Source: Gammaproteobacteria bacterium (GTDB lineage: Bacteria; Pseudomonadota; Gammaproteobacteria; Legionellales; Legionellaceae). From it: 51,723 bases of DNA. Below are positions 36,565 to 46,158 of the stretch, piece by piece. Location: NCBI GenBank assembly GCA_022600575.1, contig JAHZKF010000041.1:1-51723 (forward strand), in the 5' to 3' direction. Position 1 is the first letter of the stretch. The number at the start of each line of letters is the position of its first letter. The notes beneath the pieces are model-generated. The model searched no databases, had not been told where the DNA came from, and was given only the letters and a program-made list of their open reading frames with translations. The translations under genes and the position numbers were made by a program.

Positions 36565-38468
36565 TGCGGTGTTTGCTTGTTGGTAATCCAAATGCTGGGA
36601 AAACAACTTTATTTAATACATTAACGGGCGGATTTCAGCGTGTTGGAAATTGGTCAGGTGTAACCGTTGCTGATAAAGCAAGCCTGTTTCAGTTGGAAAA
36701 TGAGCAGGTAGAATTGGTTGATTTGCCAGGGATGTATGCACTTGACGCGTTAGATTTAAAGCAGAAAGACGAGCAAGTTGCTTTGAATGCCATAAAATCT
36801 AACGATAGTGATTGTGTGATCAATGTGATTGATGCAAGTCAGCTTGAACGTCATCTATATTTAACCAGCCAGCTTTTAGAATTGAAACGTCCTTTAGTGA
36901 TTGTGCTTACTATGATGGATAAAGCTGAACGTTGTGGTATTCAGATTGATGTTAATCAGCTCTCTCAAATTTTAGGGTGCCCTGTGGTTGATGGTTCTAG
37001 AGGGGTTGATGGTAATATATTAAAGCGGGTTCTAGAAAGCAAACTGAGCATACCTAAGCCATTGGAATTTGCTTTAACAACGAAAGAAGAAAGTGATGCG
37101 GAGCTAGCACAATTAGATGCACGTTATACAGCGGTGCATGAGTTGGTTTTACAGGTTGAGACACGAAGGACAGATCGTCAAGAACAATTAACAGCCAAGC
37201 TTGATCGTATTTTATTACATCGTTTGTTTGCTTTTCCTCTTTTTTTAAGTGCGATGTACGCGCTATTTTTCTTGGTAATTTCTGTGGGTGGTTTTTTCCA
37301 AGAGCAATTCATGCAGTTATTTGACGGGTTATTAGTTCAAGGTGGTGCGGGGGTGTTGCAGCAAATGGGCTGTCCGGATGGATTAGCCACGTGGCTGATT
37401 AATGGTTTTGGACTTGGGCTTGCTACAACTATTTCGTTTATTCCTGTGATGGGAGTGATGTTTTTTTTATTGGCGTGTCTTGAAGAGTCGGGTTACATGG
37501 CACGAGTCGCCTTTGTGATGGACAGAGCGATGCGTTTTTTAGGCTTGCCGGGTAAGGCTTTTGTGCCGTTGATTGTTGGCTTTGGCTGTAATGTACCCGC
37601 GGTCATGGCGACGCGTACACTTGATTCTCGGCGTGATAGACGTTTGGCAATCTTAATGAGTCCCTTCATGTCTTGCAGTGCTCGGCTGACTATTTATACG
37701 GTATTTGTCGCTACCTTTTTTCCACAAGGTGGCTATAACATTGTGTTTTCGTTGTATTTAGTAGGGATTTTGATGGCTGTTTTGACGGGGTTATTATTAC
37801 GCCGAACGGTTTTTTCGGGTCCTATTTCACCTTTGTTACTAGAGCTTCCGGTATACCAGTTGCCTGTTTGGCCTGTAGTACTACGAGGTGTGATACGCAA
37901 ACTTCGTGTTTTTTTGTGGCGTGCAGGCCGATATATTTTACCTGTATGTATGATACTTGGAGTACTTAATGTAATACCAATCGCCGGAGGTGGTTCACTA
38001 TTGGTATGGATAGGGCAGGGTTTACAGCCCGTGTTTGCGCCCATGGGTATTTCTCCTGATAATTGGCCTGCTGTTGTTGGGCTTATTACAGGGCTTCTTG
38101 CAAAAGAAGTCGTGATTGGGTCTTTGAATAGCATGTATGCCAGCATGGGAGGATTGTCTCAAATGTTTGATGGTGCTATCAGTGCTTATGCATATTTATT
38201 GTTTGTGTTACTTTATGTTCCCTGCGCCTCAACGGTTGCTGTGATTCGAGAAGAGGCTGGACGTCATTTAATGTGGTTTTCAGTTCTTTGGTCAACAGCA
38301 CTTGCTTATGCTTCATCTGTTTTGTTTTATCAGCTTGGAACAGCAAGCCAGCATCCAGAGCAAACGATGCTTTGGGTAGCAGGATTGATGGCATTGTTGG
38401 GTGTGCTTGTATTCTGGATGCGGGTAGGTCGCTTGCAGGGAGGGTCTCATGCTTTTCGCACTTCGTGA
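36564..38468 (+). CDS. feoB: FeoB ferrous iron transporter (compact form)
   Basis: The N-terminal G-protein has G1 GNPNAGKTT (7-15), G2 VGNWSGVTV and G3 DLPGMY. At G4 the usual NxxD appears as TMMD (VLTMMDKAE). The membrane part carries both Gate motifs (GFGCNVPAVMATR and VPCASTVAVI) and the ARVAFVMDR and SCSARL blocks. At 634 residues it is much shorter than E. coli FeoB (773). The roughly 100-residue variable loop before the final helices is absent, while all core motifs are present, so it is compact rather than truncated. It overlaps feoC by 20 bases. Confidence 0.96.
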   Translation: MRCLLVGNPNAGKTTLFNTLTGGFQRVGNWSGVTVADKASLFQLENEQVELVDLPGMYALDALDLKQKDEQVALNAIKSNDSDCVINVIDASQLERHLYLTSQLLELKRPLVIVLTMMDKAERCGIQIDVNQLSQILGCPVVDGSRGVDGNILKRVLESKLSIPKPLEFALTTKEESDAELAQLDARYTAVHELVLQVETRRTDRQEQLTAKLDRILLHRLFAFPLFLSAMYALFFLVISVGGFFQEQFMQLFDGLLVQGGAGVLQQMGCPDGLATWLINGFGLGLATTISFIPVMGVMFFLLACLEESGYMARVAFVMDRAMRFLGLPGKAFVPLIVGFGCNVPAVMATRTLDSRRDRRLAILMSPFMSCSARLTIYTVFVATFFPQGGYNIVFSLYLVGILMAVLTGLLLRRTVFSGPISPLLLELPVYQLPVWPVVLRGVIRKLRVFLWRAGRYILPVCMILGVLNVIPIAGGGSLLVWIGQGLQPVFAPMGISPDNWPAVVGLITGLLAKEVVIGSLNSMYASMGGLSQMFDGAISAYAYLLFVLLYVPCASTVAVIREEAGRHLMWFSVLWSTALAYASSVLFYQLGTASQHPEQTMLWVAGLMALLGVLVFWMRVGRLQGGSHAFRTS

Positions 38469-38667
38469 TTATATTGTTAAAGAAAAAATGGTAAGTCTTA
38501 ATCAGCTGATACGGTTTTTCCAAATGGATGCGACGGCAATTGAGCCTATGCTTAATATTTGGATTAAAAAAGGTGTGATTGTACGAGAGGAAGAGATAAA
38601 AGCGTGTGCAGCGACATGTTCTGGCTGTAATACAGGTGCAGCGCTTTATTATTCTTATCTTAGTTAA
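38449..38667 (+). CDS. feoC: FeoC-like winged-helix protein
   Basis: The 72-residue protein has a winged-helix pattern (MVSLNQLIRFFQMDATAIEPML) and a Cys cluster CAATCSGC near the C-terminus, where FeoC proteins bind an Fe-S cluster. FeoC protects FeoB from degradation in Enterobacteria. Overlap with feoB supports the assignment. Confidence 0.8.
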   Translation: MLFALRDYIVKEKMVSLNQLIRFFQMDATAIEPMLNIWIKKGVIVREEEIKACAATCSGCNTGAALYYSYLS

Positions 38668-38750
38668 AAAAAGAATGCTAGGGCTGCAGGAGTCAGCAGT
38701 TCGGCCTCAACTAGGGGGCTTTGGCTGCCTCACTCCGCGACGAGTATAGC

Positions 38751-40802
38751 TCAGGCAGTAGTATGAGCTATAGAGTTCTGTTCCATGCTGGACCAATCAA
38801 TAAATAAATCCGCAAAAATTTTGCTACCATATAAATTTAAATGGTGTGTATCCCGATACAAAATTTTACCATTCTTACGAATATTGCAGGAGGATGCGTC
38901 GCATAGATATGAAGGTGAATCAAATATTTTTATATTCGGATGCGCTTTTTTTAAGTCATGTAACAATTGAGCATATATTTCCTGCTTTTTAATCAAACCC
39001 TCTTCCAGCAGCATACGACAAGTATTTTCTTTTGGTCCGAATAGACGCTTAATACACATTTCAGGCCTAAAAGATATTTCAGGAATATCTTTATATAAGA
39101 TAACATGTTTTCCATGCTGCTCTAGTTTCGTGATTGCTCTATCTATTCCCTGATAAAAAAGTACAAAGTTAGATAGATTGTCTGCAGTGCCTTCTTTGGG
39201 GCGCATAACCCAGTTATTTAAAAATCGTTCACCAAAAAGTATATCTGTATTATCTTCACTTACTAAGTAATAAGAGCCAAAAAAGGAGAGCACAACAGTT
39301 TCAATAGATGGTGTATCAATAATCGTTTTTAAAGCAAAATCGTTATTTCTAGAACAACGGTCTTTGGCGCCTTTTTGAAAAATTTCAATGCCCGATAAGG
39401 GGGGGCAACTCGCATGACTTACCAATAACCAATTATTCTCTTTATCTGTTTCAGAAAGACCTGGAAAAAGATGCTCCGCATGACTATCTCCCCAAATTGC
39501 CCGTGTAGGAACCCCTTTTTGAGTGTAAAAACACTTAGTCGAAGTGCTAATTTCACGTGTATTTACATCACATGGAATAGCAGATTTCTCATAATTAAAA
39601 AATGCTTCTATTTCTGCGACTGCGGAGCGTTGCGCTAAAAAGAATTTTTGTGGTTTTCGTGATTGCTCGCCTTTCCCTCGATAAATATATAATCCCCAGC
39701 AGCCGACAATCACTAAGGCGACACATAAGCCCCAAATTATTTTTTTGGGGTTGTGTTGAGAAAATCGAAGCGGTTTTTCAACCCACTGATAAGTTAATGT
39801 AGCTAAGATAACGCTAATCGCGAGTAAAGAAAAAATCAAAGTAACGGATGGTTCTAAAAAAATAATTCTTGCATAAGACAGTAATGGCCAGTGCCACAAA
39901 TAAAGCGGATAACTAATCAAACCAATAGCGACCATTAAGGGATGACTTAATAATTTTTTGTTAATAAAAGAGCCGGTTGATGAAATCAAAAGTATCGTGC
40001 CAATGGTTGGCAATAATGCCCAAAAACCTGGATACATATATTCTTTGCTCAGCACAAAAATGGAGAGGAGTAATAGCAATAATCCAACTAATGCTTTACT
40101 TTCATTTATCCACGAGGAGTTTGAGGTTGAAGGTGATTTTTGATGCGCTTGGTATGCGAGGAGTGCCCCTAGTAATAGCTCCCAGGCACGCGTTAATGGT
40201 GAGTAAAATGTAAATACTGCATGCTGTTGAATCGCAATTACATTTGATACAAAAGAGATTGTTAATAATACCCCAATAAAAATCCATGGGTTAAATGAGC
40301 GCCACCATGTTAAAAACAATAGACAAGGCCAAAAAATGTAAAATTGTTCTTCTATTCCAAGTGACCACAAATGCAAGAAAGGTTTTAATTCTGCGGCCTT
40401 ATCAAAGTAGCCAGATTCTAACCATAATATAAAATTAGAAATGAAGCCTGTTCCTGCTGTAACATGTTTTCCTAAAAGCCTATATTCGCCATCAAATAGA
40501 AGAAAATAACCAAAGACTAAGGATGATAGAAGCACAATGATTAGGGCGGGAAAAATACGCCGTATTCTTTTTGAGTAAAAATCAAACAGAGAAAAGTTAT
40601 CTGCTTCTAATTTGCTAAATAGGATAGAGGAGATTAAATAACCAGAAATGATAAAAAAAACGTCAACCCCTACAAAACCACCTCGAAGACGCTCGGGGAA
40701 TGCATGAAATATTAAAACAGAAAGAACTGCAAAGGCCCGTAGTCCGTCGATGTCTGGGCGATATTTTAATCCAGAGTGCTGCTTTTCTATAACTGTTTCC
40801 AT
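38751..40802 (-). CDS. Acyltransferase-3 / SGNH O-acetyltransferase (OafA-like)
   Basis: The 683-residue protein starts with PDIDGLRAFAVLSVLIFHAFP, followed by GGFVGVDVFFIISGYL and about ten membrane segments to residue 375. The C-terminal part is an SGNH hydrolase domain with GDSH at 438-441 and DTHHLN near the end. Such fused enzymes move acetyl groups across the inner membrane onto O-antigen or peptidoglycan sugars. It points away from the export genes and opens the polysaccharide region. Confidence 0.93.
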   Translation of the reverse strand: METVIEKQHSGLKYRPDIDGLRAFAVLSVLIFHAFPERLRGGFVGVDVFFIISGYLISSILFSKLEADNFSLFDFYSKRIRRIFPALIIVLLSSLVFGYFLLFDGEYRLLGKHVTAGTGFISNFILWLESGYFDKAAELKPFLHLWSLGIEEQFYIFWPCLLFLTWWRSFNPWIFIGVLLTISFVSNVIAIQQHAVFTFYSPLTRAWELLLGALLAYQAHQKSPSTSNSSWINESKALVGLLLLLLSIFVLSKEYMYPGFWALLPTIGTILLISSTGSFINKKLLSHPLMVAIGLISYPLYLWHWPLLSYARIIFLEPSVTLIFSLLAISVILATLTYQWVEKPLRFSQHNPKKIIWGLCVALVIVGCWGLYIYRGKGEQSRKPQKFFLAQRSAVAEIEAFFNYEKSAIPCDVNTREISTSTKCFYTQKGVPTRAIWGDSHAEHLFPGLSETDKENNWLLVSHASCPPLSGIEIFQKGAKDRCSRNNDFALKTIIDTPSIETVVLSFFGSYYLVSEDNTDILFGERFLNNWVMRPKEGTADNLSNFVLFYQGIDRAITKLEQHGKHVILYKDIPEISFRPEMCIKRLFGPKENTCRMLLEEGLIKKQEIYAQLLHDLKKAHPNIKIFDSPSYLCDASSCNIRKNGKILYRDTHHLNLYGSKIFADLFIDWSSMEQNSIAHTTA

Positions 40803-41383
40803 TTGCCCATATCCTTATATTTATCTGTGTAATGGCAATTAATGCTTATCAATTCAATTTTGCAGTCTTCGTAAGTGCATACTTTCACTAAAATACAGTG
40901 TAGTCATTGAAGTTAGATTATAGAGGAGCTTATATCTAAAGCCTTGCGAAAATAATCAACATTGCAACAGGAGACCAACAGGAAGGATGATGCCATTTTT
41001 TAAAACGTGTCACAATGGGGAGTGGTATTGAAAATGCTTGTATCTCATAAACGAACAAGATTAAGTTGGCGCCCCTCATGTTTTAATATACTTGTTTAAG
41101 AGTATTGTTCCAGAAATTAACGATAGCGACATTGGAGCTGCACCTAGAAAAACGATGCAGCGTCTACTGATACACTTCAATTTAAACCATGTTGGTGGAG
41201 CACTCTTACAAGCAAAAAGAAAGTAAAAAAATCAAAATATATCCATCATGGCAGGATCCTGGCCTGATGCAAAAATGTATTTAGATTGAGGCTTGTTATT
41301 TCAATTTATTTTCGTTAGTGTTGACCAAATCTTTTCAACGTTACAGAAGTTACCTTGAGAACAAGGTTGTTCGGTGGTAATAA
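40803..41383. other. 581-base interval before the export genes; possible gene debris
   Basis: No intact gene is seen. A plus-strand frame from about 41065 to a TAA at 41224 encodes IVPEINDSDIGAAP and then a HFNLNHVGGALLQAKRK tail, which looks protein-like but has no start, so it may be the remnant of a deleted gene. A short inverted repeat (ACCTTG-AGAA-CAAGGT, 41352-41367) sits just before the phosphatase gene. I did not find a good sigma70 promoter or an ops/JUMPstart element. Confidence 0.35.
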
Positions 41384-41827
41384 ATGATACAAAATGTACT
41401 GGTTATTTGCATTGGGAATATATGCAGAAGTCCGATGGCCGAAGCCTTACTTGCGGCCCATCTTCAAAAAACACATCCTGATGTGAAGGTGAGTTCTGCG
41501 GGCTTAGGTGCCTTAGTTGGATATCCGGCTGACCCTGTGTCAGTAGCGTTAATGCAAGCACGAGAGATTGATATTACTGGACATCGTGCGCGGCAAATTT
41601 CACAAGAAATTGTTTTTGGGTCAGATTTAATTTTGACCATGAGTCAAGAACAAAGTACACAAACAGAGCAGCAATTTCCTGGTGTACGTGGGCGAGTACA
41701 TCGAATAGGGAAATGGGAAGGATATGATATCCTGGACCCTTATAAACGTCCCGAAGCAATATTTAAGCAATCTTTAATCTTAATTGAACAAGGAATTGAG
41801 GAATGGTACAGGAAGTTGTGGGCTTGA
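41384..41827 (+). CDS. wzb: Low-molecular-weight protein-tyrosine phosphatase (Wzb-like)
   Basis: The 147-residue enzyme carries the CX5R loop CIGNICRSPMAEALL and the general-acid motif DPYKRPE. Wzb-type enzymes dephosphorylate the tail of Wzc. Placement directly before the wza- and wzc-like genes, with one base between stop and next start, supports this role. Confidence 0.92.
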   Translation: MIQNVLVICIGNICRSPMAEALLAAHLQKTHPDVKVSSAGLGALVGYPADPVSVALMQAREIDITGHRARQISQEIVFGSDLILTMSQEQSTQTEQQFPGVRGRVHRIGKWEGYDILDPYKRPEAIFKQSLILIEQGIEEWYRKLWA

Positions 41828-41828
41828 T

Positions 41829-42659
41829 ATGTTAAAAAAAATTACTTTAGCTTCCTCAATATTGTTATTATCTGGTTGCGGTACATCCCCGATGAATCTT
41901 TTGCCGGGGATGCAAAATCTAGATACATACAAAATGCGTAGGTATGTCAAAAAAGAACGAGTTAAAGTGCAGCCGGTTCTTATTCCTATCACCCCTACGT
42001 TGATCGCTGACCAGCGTGTAAACACCTATTTTTATCGTGTTGCATCATCAGATGTTTTGAATATCGATGTATGGGGGCATTCAGAGTTTACTTTTGGGGC
42101 ACAAGGAGGAACAACACAGGTTGCAGCAGGGGGAGCTGGCTATCTGGTTGATCCTAATGGGCGTATCTATTTTCCTTTAATTGGTTATGTTCATGTTGCG
42201 GGTCAAACTGTAGATGAGATTCGCGTCACTGTGACAAAAAGGCTTGCAAAATATATTCCTAATCCACAAATTAACGTGCGTGTGACTGATTTTCGTGGGC
42301 AGAAGGTCTATGTGCTCGGAGAGGTTAACCTAAAAGGTTTCTTACCCATTAATGATCAGCAAATGACAATTGCTGACGCGCTGTCGTTATCAGGTTGGAT
42401 TGATTCAAAAGCTGCTGACCCTAGTAATATATATGTGATTCGTGGAGATTATACGCGACCAGAAATTTTTTGGCTTGATGCAAAAACACCTGATAAATTA
42501 TTGCTTGCTGAACATTTTAGTTTGCAGCCTTATGATGTCCTATATGTATCTGCTGCCCCAATTACGCAAATTAATCGTGTGATGGATCAGATATTGTCAC
42601 TTGTTCAAACTGTTTGGTTCACACAAAGTGTGATTAAACAGTCGAGCAACGGAATTTAA
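41829..42659 (+). CDS. wza: Wza-like polysaccharide export lipoprotein
   Basis: The lipoprotein signal ends in LLLSGC. The polysaccharide export domain has the motif DVLNIDVWGHSEFT, DPNGRIYFPLIGYVHVAGQTVDEIR, and GEVNLKGFLPI in a SLBB-like part. At 276 residues it is about 100 shorter than E. coli Wza, with only one clear SLBB domain and a short C-terminal helix. It is expected in the outer membrane as the exit channel. The start at 41829 follows the wzb stop by one base. Confidence 0.88.
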   Translation: MLKKITLASSILLLSGCGTSPMNLLPGMQNLDTYKMRRYVKKERVKVQPVLIPITPTLIADQRVNTYFYRVASSDVLNIDVWGHSEFTFGAQGGTTQVAAGGAGYLVDPNGRIYFPLIGYVHVAGQTVDEIRVTVTKRLAKYIPNPQINVRVTDFRGQKVYVLGEVNLKGFLPINDQQMTIADALSLSGWIDSKAADPSNIYVIRGDYTRPEIFWLDAKTPDKLLLAEHFSLQPYDVLYVSAAPITQINRVMDQILSLVQTVWFTQSVIKQSSNGI

Positions 42660-42678
42660 TGTTGTAATAGAGGATGAG

Positions 42679-44850
42679 ATGAGCACAATGTCGATGCAAG
42701 CCCCTTACGGAGGGCAGGAAAGAGAGATTGATGTCGCAAAGTTAGTTCATGAGCTTTGGGGGTATAAATGGTTGCTCGCTCTCATGATTGCAGCGGGGTT
42801 AATAGTTGGAACATTTTATGCAAGGCGATTGCCTGCTGAGTATCTTTCAGAAGCACTTATCCAAGTTGAGGGCTCAAAACAAGGTCCTGCTGCACAACTA
42901 TTGGCAGGTGGTCGTTCAGGTGATTCATCTGCAGCACAAATCGTTTTGCTGAAATCTCGTTTTATTTTGGAACCAGTTGTTGATGAGCTTAGGCTTAATA
43001 TCACCACAACACAGCAATTTACTTCGACTATGGAGCGCATTTTTTCCTGGAAATATAAGAGAGATATTAATATCTTAGCTTTTCAAGTGCCATCAAAAGC
43101 ACTTAATCAAGCTTTTCAAATCGTAGTAGAAAAACCAAATGAAATTGCACTATATAACGCAGAAAAAAAATTGGTTCTCACCGGGAAAATGGGAGCGCTT
43201 TTAACCAATAAAAAGAAAACAATTCAGCTGAAAGTTAAAGAAGCTCAACTCCCAGTAGGAACGCGCTTTAACATTGTAAAGAGACCAGATGCAGTGGCCG
43301 CTCATAGTTTGTCGAATCGATTAAGTATTGGAGAAAGTAGTGCATCAAAGCAAGGGACAGGTATTTTGACCGTTTCGTTAGTAGGGAATAAACGGACAGA
43401 AGTACCTAAAATTCTCACGACAATTCTAGAAACTGCTCGACTCAAAGATGCTCAAAGAAAATCAGAGGAAGCTGAGCAAACGATAGGATTTTTGGAGCAC
43501 CAACTACCGATTGCAAAAAATCTTTTAGAGCAGTCAGAGAAGGCTTACAATGATTATCGTGCAAAAACGGGTAATATTGATATTAGTTTTTACAGTGAGC
43601 ATTTATTAAGGCAATTTGCAGCGATTGATAGTAAGTTAAATGAATTAGAGCTCAAAGAAGATGAAATGAAGCAGCAGTATACAAAAGTAAATCCTGTTTG
43701 GATCACTTTTTTGAAACAAATAGCAACGCTCAAAAAACAACGTGCAAAACTCGAACTTTCGATAAAGGAATTGCCTGCATCAGATCAAATTTCAGTTCAT
43801 CTGCTGAGAGATATAAAAGTAAAAGAATCGTTATATACGCTATTGTTGAATAAGTATCAGGAGCTTCAAGTTATTAAGGGAGGCACGCTCAGTGGAGTTC
43901 ATTTTTTAGCAAAAGCAACCATTCCGAATGGTCCTATGCCAACTAAAGCACGATTTTTTAAGATTGCCGGTGGGTTATGTGGCGGTATGTTAGGCATTCT
44001 CTTTATTTTGATACGAAAATTTTTATCTCCTCTTGTGGATGACCCACAGTGGACCGAGCGAAATTTAAGTTTGCCCAATGTTGCTATTGTTCCTTACTCA
44101 AAAATACAACTGCAATCATCTGCTTTAACTTTAAGTGGTACTAAAAATACACTTTTGTTGTTAGCACATTTTTATCCTCAGAACACGGTGATTGAAGCAT
44201 TAAGAAGTTTGAGAACAACGCTTCAAGTGGCGTTATCTTGTGCCGATAATAATCTGGTTTCTATTTTAGGGATTGCGCCTGGTGTTGGAAAAAGCTTTAT
44301 TACGAGTAACTTAGCTTATCTATTAGCTGCTGCTGGTAAGCGCGTATTATTAATTGATACTGATTTGCGCAAAGGAACCGCGCACAAATACTTTGGAATA
44401 AAGCCCTCCCCTGGTTTGGCTGATGTACTTTTACAAGAAATGGATGTAAAGGATGTGCTTCAGAAAACCGATCTTCAAGAAAACCTTACGGTGCTTCCTC
44501 GGGGGCATTACCCTAAAAATCCTTCAGAGCTTTTAATGAAGCAGCAGTTTAAAACAATCATTCAGACGTGTTCCAAAGAGTATGATGTTGTTTTATTTGA
44601 TACACCGCCTATTTTATTGGTGACAGATGCTATTTTAACGGCCGCGCTTTCAGCAACTAACTTTTTAGTGATGGGAGCGGGTGTGCATCAGCCGCATGAT
44701 GTAGAGCTTGCTTTCAATCGCTTGAAACATGCTGATATTTCTGTGGAAGGCAGTATTTTCAATTTTCACAAGGGCCAAACGCGGAATCAGTATTATGGAA
44801 AATACTATAATTACAGTTATTATTATGCCGACGATGAGAAGAATGTCTGA
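42679..44850 (+). CDS. wzc: Wzc-like polysaccharide copolymerase / tyrosine autokinase
   Basis: The order in 723 residues is Wzz-type N-terminal segment with a membrane helix (about 30-47), a long periplasmic coiled coil (about 255-400), a second helix (426-446), and a cytoplasmic BY-kinase. Kinase motifs are Walker A APGVGKSF (about 533), Walker A' LLIDTDLRKG (557-566) and Walker B VVLFDTPP. The tail holds eight Tyr residues (QYYGKYYNYSYYY) for autophosphorylation. It should control chain length and export with Wza and Wzb. Confidence 0.95.
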   Translation: MSTMSMQAPYGGQEREIDVAKLVHELWGYKWLLALMIAAGLIVGTFYARRLPAEYLSEALIQVEGSKQGPAAQLLAGGRSGDSSAAQIVLLKSRFILEPVVDELRLNITTTQQFTSTMERIFSWKYKRDINILAFQVPSKALNQAFQIVVEKPNEIALYNAEKKLVLTGKMGALLTNKKKTIQLKVKEAQLPVGTRFNIVKRPDAVAAHSLSNRLSIGESSASKQGTGILTVSLVGNKRTEVPKILTTILETARLKDAQRKSEEAEQTIGFLEHQLPIAKNLLEQSEKAYNDYRAKTGNIDISFYSEHLLRQFAAIDSKLNELELKEDEMKQQYTKVNPVWITFLKQIATLKKQRAKLELSIKELPASDQISVHLLRDIKVKESLYTLLLNKYQELQVIKGGTLSGVHFLAKATIPNGPMPTKARFFKIAGGLCGGMLGILFILIRKFLSPLVDDPQWTERNLSLPNVAIVPYSKIQLQSSALTLSGTKNTLLLLAHFYPQNTVIEALRSLRTTLQVALSCADNNLVSILGIAPGVGKSFITSNLAYLLAAAGKRVLLIDTDLRKGTAHKYFGIKPSPGLADVLLQEMDVKDVLQKTDLQENLTVLPRGHYPKNPSELLMKQQFKTIIQTCSKEYDVVLFDTPPILLVTDAILTAALSATNFLVMGAGVHQPHDVELAFNRLKHADISVEGSIFNFHKGQTRNQYYGKYYNYSYYYADDEKNV

Positions 44851-44966
44851 TATTGATGTTTGCCGGCCATTTTTTGAAAACATCGCTTTTCTTTTTAATA
44901 ATTAAGTATGTGTTATTGAAATATACCAGTTGTTTTTTAGGCTAAATCACAAGGAAAACTTGCTAA

Positions 44967-46145
44967 ATGCATGTGCTCGTTATACCCTCGGAATTGTATA
45001 AAATAAAAAAATATCCTCTCGAGGGAATTTTTCAGTTGCACCAAGTTAATGCGCTTAGAACATCTGATTGTAAGTTAGGCGTTATTTCTATACAGCGACT
45101 CAATCGAAATATAATGTTTCTTCCGTTGCGTTATCGTAAAAAAGAAATGATTAATGGTGTGCCCATATTTCGAAAATATTTACGTACGTTTCATCGAACA
45201 AAATCACCGAGAGCCCTTAAAAATTTAACCCATAAAATCAATAGAACTGCAGATAAAATATTTAATCAATACTGTAAATTACATGGCGTCCCAGATTGTA
45301 TTCATGCCCATGATATTGCTTTTGGGGGTGCAATCGGACTATATCTTAAAAAACGGTACAATATTCCATTGGTACTTACACTCCATAGTTCTGCTTTTGG
45401 TCTAAAAGTATTGCCTGAAAGCTGGATGGAATACGCCCAAACTATTTTAGATGGTGCAAATCAGATAACAACAGTAAGCCAAGCTATGTTAAAGGATGTT
45501 ATTTCGGCATTTACAAGGATTCAGAATAAAACAATTGTGTTACCTAATACGCTTGATAATGAATTAAAATATTTGGAGCAGCAAGAGAACCATCATATTG
45601 GCAAACCATTTGTCTTTTTTAGTTTAGGTAATCTGAATGTAAATAAAAACCATTTACTATTACTTAATGCATTTGCCAATCAATTTAAGGGCATGAATTG
45701 CATTTTAAAAATTGGGGGAGACGGACCACTTTATCCGGATCTTCTCAGCGAGGTGGCTCGATTAGATATAGTCGAGCAAGTCGATTTTTTAGGACATTTA
45801 ACGCGTGAACAAGTATCTAATGAAATGTCTCAATGTGATAGTTTTGTATTGTCGAGTAATTATGAGACCTTTGGAGTTGTTATTATAGAAGCATTACTTT
45901 GTGGCAAACCTGTTGTTGCCACAGCATGTGGAGGCCCTAATGATATCATTCACGCTGATAATGGTTTATTGGTGAAGGTAAATGATTCAGCAGATCTTGC
46001 AAATGCAATGTTTACTATGTATAGCACCCGATCAAATTACTCAGATAAGCAAATTAGTAATGATGCGATAGCTAATTTTGGAATCACCAGCTTTGTAGAT
46101 AAAGCCATGCAGGTTTTTAATGATGTATGTGAGATGCACGAATGA
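44967..46145 (+). CDS. Glycosyltransferase family 4
   Basis: The 392-residue GT-B enzyme has the nucleotide-sugar signature ETFGVVIIEALLCGKPVVA (EX7E) and the upstream GGDGPLYPDL block. An N-terminal Rossmann-like half includes HAHDIAFGG. The sugar donor is unknown. AAGGAAAAC precedes the ATG. Confidence 0.88.
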   Translation: MHVLVIPSELYKIKKYPLEGIFQLHQVNALRTSDCKLGVISIQRLNRNIMFLPLRYRKKEMINGVPIFRKYLRTFHRTKSPRALKNLTHKINRTADKIFNQYCKLHGVPDCIHAHDIAFGGAIGLYLKKRYNIPLVLTLHSSAFGLKVLPESWMEYAQTILDGANQITTVSQAMLKDVISAFTRIQNKTIVLPNTLDNELKYLEQQENHHIGKPFVFFSLGNLNVNKNHLLLLNAFANQFKGMNCILKIGGDGPLYPDLLSEVARLDIVEQVDFLGHLTREQVSNEMSQCDSFVLSSNYETFGVVIIEALLCGKPVVATACGGPNDIIHADNGLLVKVNDSADLANAMFTMYSTRSNYSDKQISNDAIANFGITSFVDKAMQVFNDVCEMHE

Positions 46146-46158
46146 ATGGGGCATTTAA

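Noticed and set aside
36564-38468. FeoB as a truncated pseudogene because of its short length
   Set aside because: All G-domain and gate motifs are present and the C-terminus overlaps feoC normally; the missing part is a variable loop.
38745-38772. Inverted repeat tatagctca / tgagctata over the stop codon of the O-acetylase gene
   Set aside because: The 9-bp stem has no T-run on either side, so I did not call it a terminator.
41352-41367. ACCTTG-AGAA-CAAGGT hairpin just before the wzb-like gene
   Set aside because: The stem is only six base pairs and does not match a known leader element such as ops; it could be chance.
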